Source: Sabethes cyaneus
Lineage: Eukaryota; Arthropoda; Insecta; Diptera; Culicidae
Length of the DNA stretch: 64,000 nucleotides
Assembly (NCBI RefSeq): GCF_943734655.1
Contig: NC_071355.1
Coordinates: forward strand, 96,107,449 to 96,171,448
Direction: 5' to 3'
Positions 62,309 to 64,000 of this stretch are shown in pieces. A program made the translations under genes and the position numbers. The notes under the pieces were generated by a model. The model was not told the origin of the DNA. It ran no database searches and was given only the letters and a program-made list of their open reading frames with translations. Numbering within the stretch: position 1 is the first letter of the stretch; every line of letters begins with the position of its first letter.

Positions 62309-63575
62309 CTGAATGAATGAAAAGTGGAAAAGTTTGTAGACGGTTCGTTACACCTCAACTAAAGTGAACAGCAGCTCAGTTTGCGTTTATAATCATATCC
62401 AAGAGATGGAACTTTACTCGCGATGTCAAGTAAGCATTAAGTGGGTTTAGTTAATGGTAATTTACTTTTTATGCAAAGTTTATGTTATATTCGTGCATAA
62501 TTTTCTGTTGAGTTTTTACAAATTATCAGTTTGGATCAGTTACCATGTTGCATGTTACGAAGATAGTAATTGTTGGTTGACAAGTTTCTGTTATCTTTAG
62601 CGTAACTACGACGATTGTTCATTCTATTGATTTTTTTTTGCGAAATCTCGTTCAACTGATAACGAGACAATAAACAAATTGACTAAGAATTTTGTTTTTC
62701 GTTACCAACAAGTCGACTGATATCATACTTAAATCGACCAACTGTGTGTACCAAAATGGTCAGCAAAATTTTATGAAAGTGAATTTTATGATCTAGCATT
62801 GCAAATTTGGTTTCATAGCAGTAAAAGAAAATAGAAAATTGCAAAATCACATTCACATGCTGATGCTATGAATATCTGACGTTCTCTAAGATGCTCAAAA
62901 ATAGCTCTTAAAATTATTTGACTGTATGAGTAACTGGATTGAATAACAGGTAAGCTGTGAAAAAATTTAACTCATTAGGATCAATGTGATTGAGATGGAT
63001 GGTGGTTTTATGTTAATGAGTGTTTTGAGTTCATTAGGGATAAATCTAATGTCAAACTTTAGATATGTGTGCAAGGTATTTCTACCTGACTGCCCGAGTT
63101 GATATGTGATCGCACATTGATGCGCTATACAGCGCACCACGTGCGACGTAGTTGCGACACACAGAACAAGAATAAAACCGAATGTCGCGAGTCGATTATT
63201 ACGGTTTTCAACTGCAACAACAATAATAGCCTATCTTCTCTGCGACAAAAACAAAGAGCAGTCACACAAAAACAATATCGTCACTGAGTAAGTGTGTGGT
63301 GCGTGCGGGGAATGGTAAAATTGGAAGAGTGAAACAAAACCAGATATTAGACTACACAATAGTATGGTGTGGTTGCGAAAATTAATGTTCACATCAAAAA
63401 TCCGACGAGGTTAGGTTAAAAAATTATGAAGATAATTGGCCTATTCGACCGTGTGCAGCGTTTTCAAGCATTTCCAAATGCAGCATGCTTTCGAATGGTG
63501 ATAGCAAGCGTCGTAGTGGAACTAAGGATAGGAAGCTGTATTTGAAGGTGTTCAGAACGATTATGGCAAACCTAG
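62309..63575. promoter_or_regulatory. Upstream region of the dehydratase gene; probable 5' UTR intron
   Basis: A pyrimidine-rich acceptor (ending at 62309) implies that at least one non-coding exon lies upstream on the minus strand within or beyond this stretch. I see no unambiguous TATA or initiator and no transposon end, so no transcription start is proposed. Confidence 0.35.
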
Positions 63576-63579
63576 AACT

Positions 63580-64000
63580 GTCAGATTATAATATTGACAA
63601 GAATGGCACTTCATTGGATAATTTTAAGGATTTGGGAGGAGGAGAAACTACCGGAGCAGTGGATGGAAGGTGTTGTCTGTCCCATCTACAAAAAGAGCGA
63701 TCGGCTAGCTTGCTGTAATTACCGTGACATTACGTTGGTCAACGCTACCTACAAGATGCTCTTCCAGATTTTGTTGCGTCATCTATCCCCAATAGCAAGA
63801 GAATTTGTAGGGCAGTGTCAGGCGGCCTAATGGGGGCACGTGTTGCCACGGATCAATTGTTTACTCTTCGACAAATCTTGCAGAAATGTCGGGAGTACAA
63901 CGTGCCCACGCATCATATTTTCGAGGATTTCAGAGCAGCATACGATACAGTTGAACGCGAACAGCGATGGCAGATAATGCTCGAGTACGGTTATCTGGAC
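63580..64000 (+). pseudogene. RTE-like reverse transcriptase fragment at the window edge
   Basis: Phrases from several frames are 'EEEKLPEQWMEGVVCPIYKK', 'CCNYRDITLVNATYKM', 'LSPIAREFVGQ', then after a frame break 'TDQLFTLRQILQKC'-like sequence and the 'DFRAAYDTVERE' region near 63925-63960. This is the finger/palm part of an RTE RT ahead of its YADD box, which would lie beyond the window. A shift and stop near 63828 show decay. Confidence 0.8.

Overview
This window reads as repeat-rich insect nuclear DNA, most likely from a culicine mosquito. Two things point there: small GT-AG introns next to one very large transposon-filled intron, and the mix of RTE, R1, CR1/Loner-like and BEL/Pao retroelements, tRNA-type SINEs, MITEs and long microsatellites. 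The species call is inference from repeat style. I see no prokaryotic, rRNA, tRNA or CRISPR features.

The one well-supported host gene is on the minus strand at 62296-50634. It encodes a PLP-dependent L-threonine/L-serine dehydratase with a C-terminal ACT domain. Eight coding exons join in phase into 464 codons. Its fourth intron is about 8.8 kb and holds a tandem-repeat element, a 650-bp foldback element with CACAGTG-type ends and a 5-bp target duplication, and a decayed RTE retrotransposon with a CR1-like fragment nested inside. A second, weaker minus-strand gene may be represented by two phase-compatible exons at 38311-38127 and 32535-32314.

Layout: 1-1696 is a perfect TGTC array. About 1697-2560 and 4755-7160 are inverted copies of one compound repeat with a ~142-bp minisatellite. 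7320-13985 is a nested retroelement block: an RTE fragment, a broken minus-strand R1 element, and inside that R1 a 5'-truncated CR1/Loner-like element with an uninterrupted 1024-codon ORF2. 15306-19178 is a non-coding unit with a 70-bp inverted repeat and a (CA)n tract; it recurs inverted at 27040-29569 and partly at 32964-33678. 20100-26242 holds several terminal-inverted-repeat elements, a SINE and one unrecognised ORF remnant. 34539-36215 has three foldback elements and a SINE. 38526-38835 is a hAT-type MITE. 40300-43015 is two RTE remnants tail to tail. 45600-49690 is a decayed BEL/Pao pol region on the minus strand. 50634-62308 is the dehydratase gene. 63580-64000 is the start of another RTE fragment that runs off the window.

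Most of the sequence is therefore mobile-element history rather than cooperating genes. The most informative pieces are the insertions whose target-site duplications or restored reading frame can be read directly, the CACAGTG-ended foldback element, and the complete exon model of the dehydratase gene. I did not find a convincing new multi-gene system.
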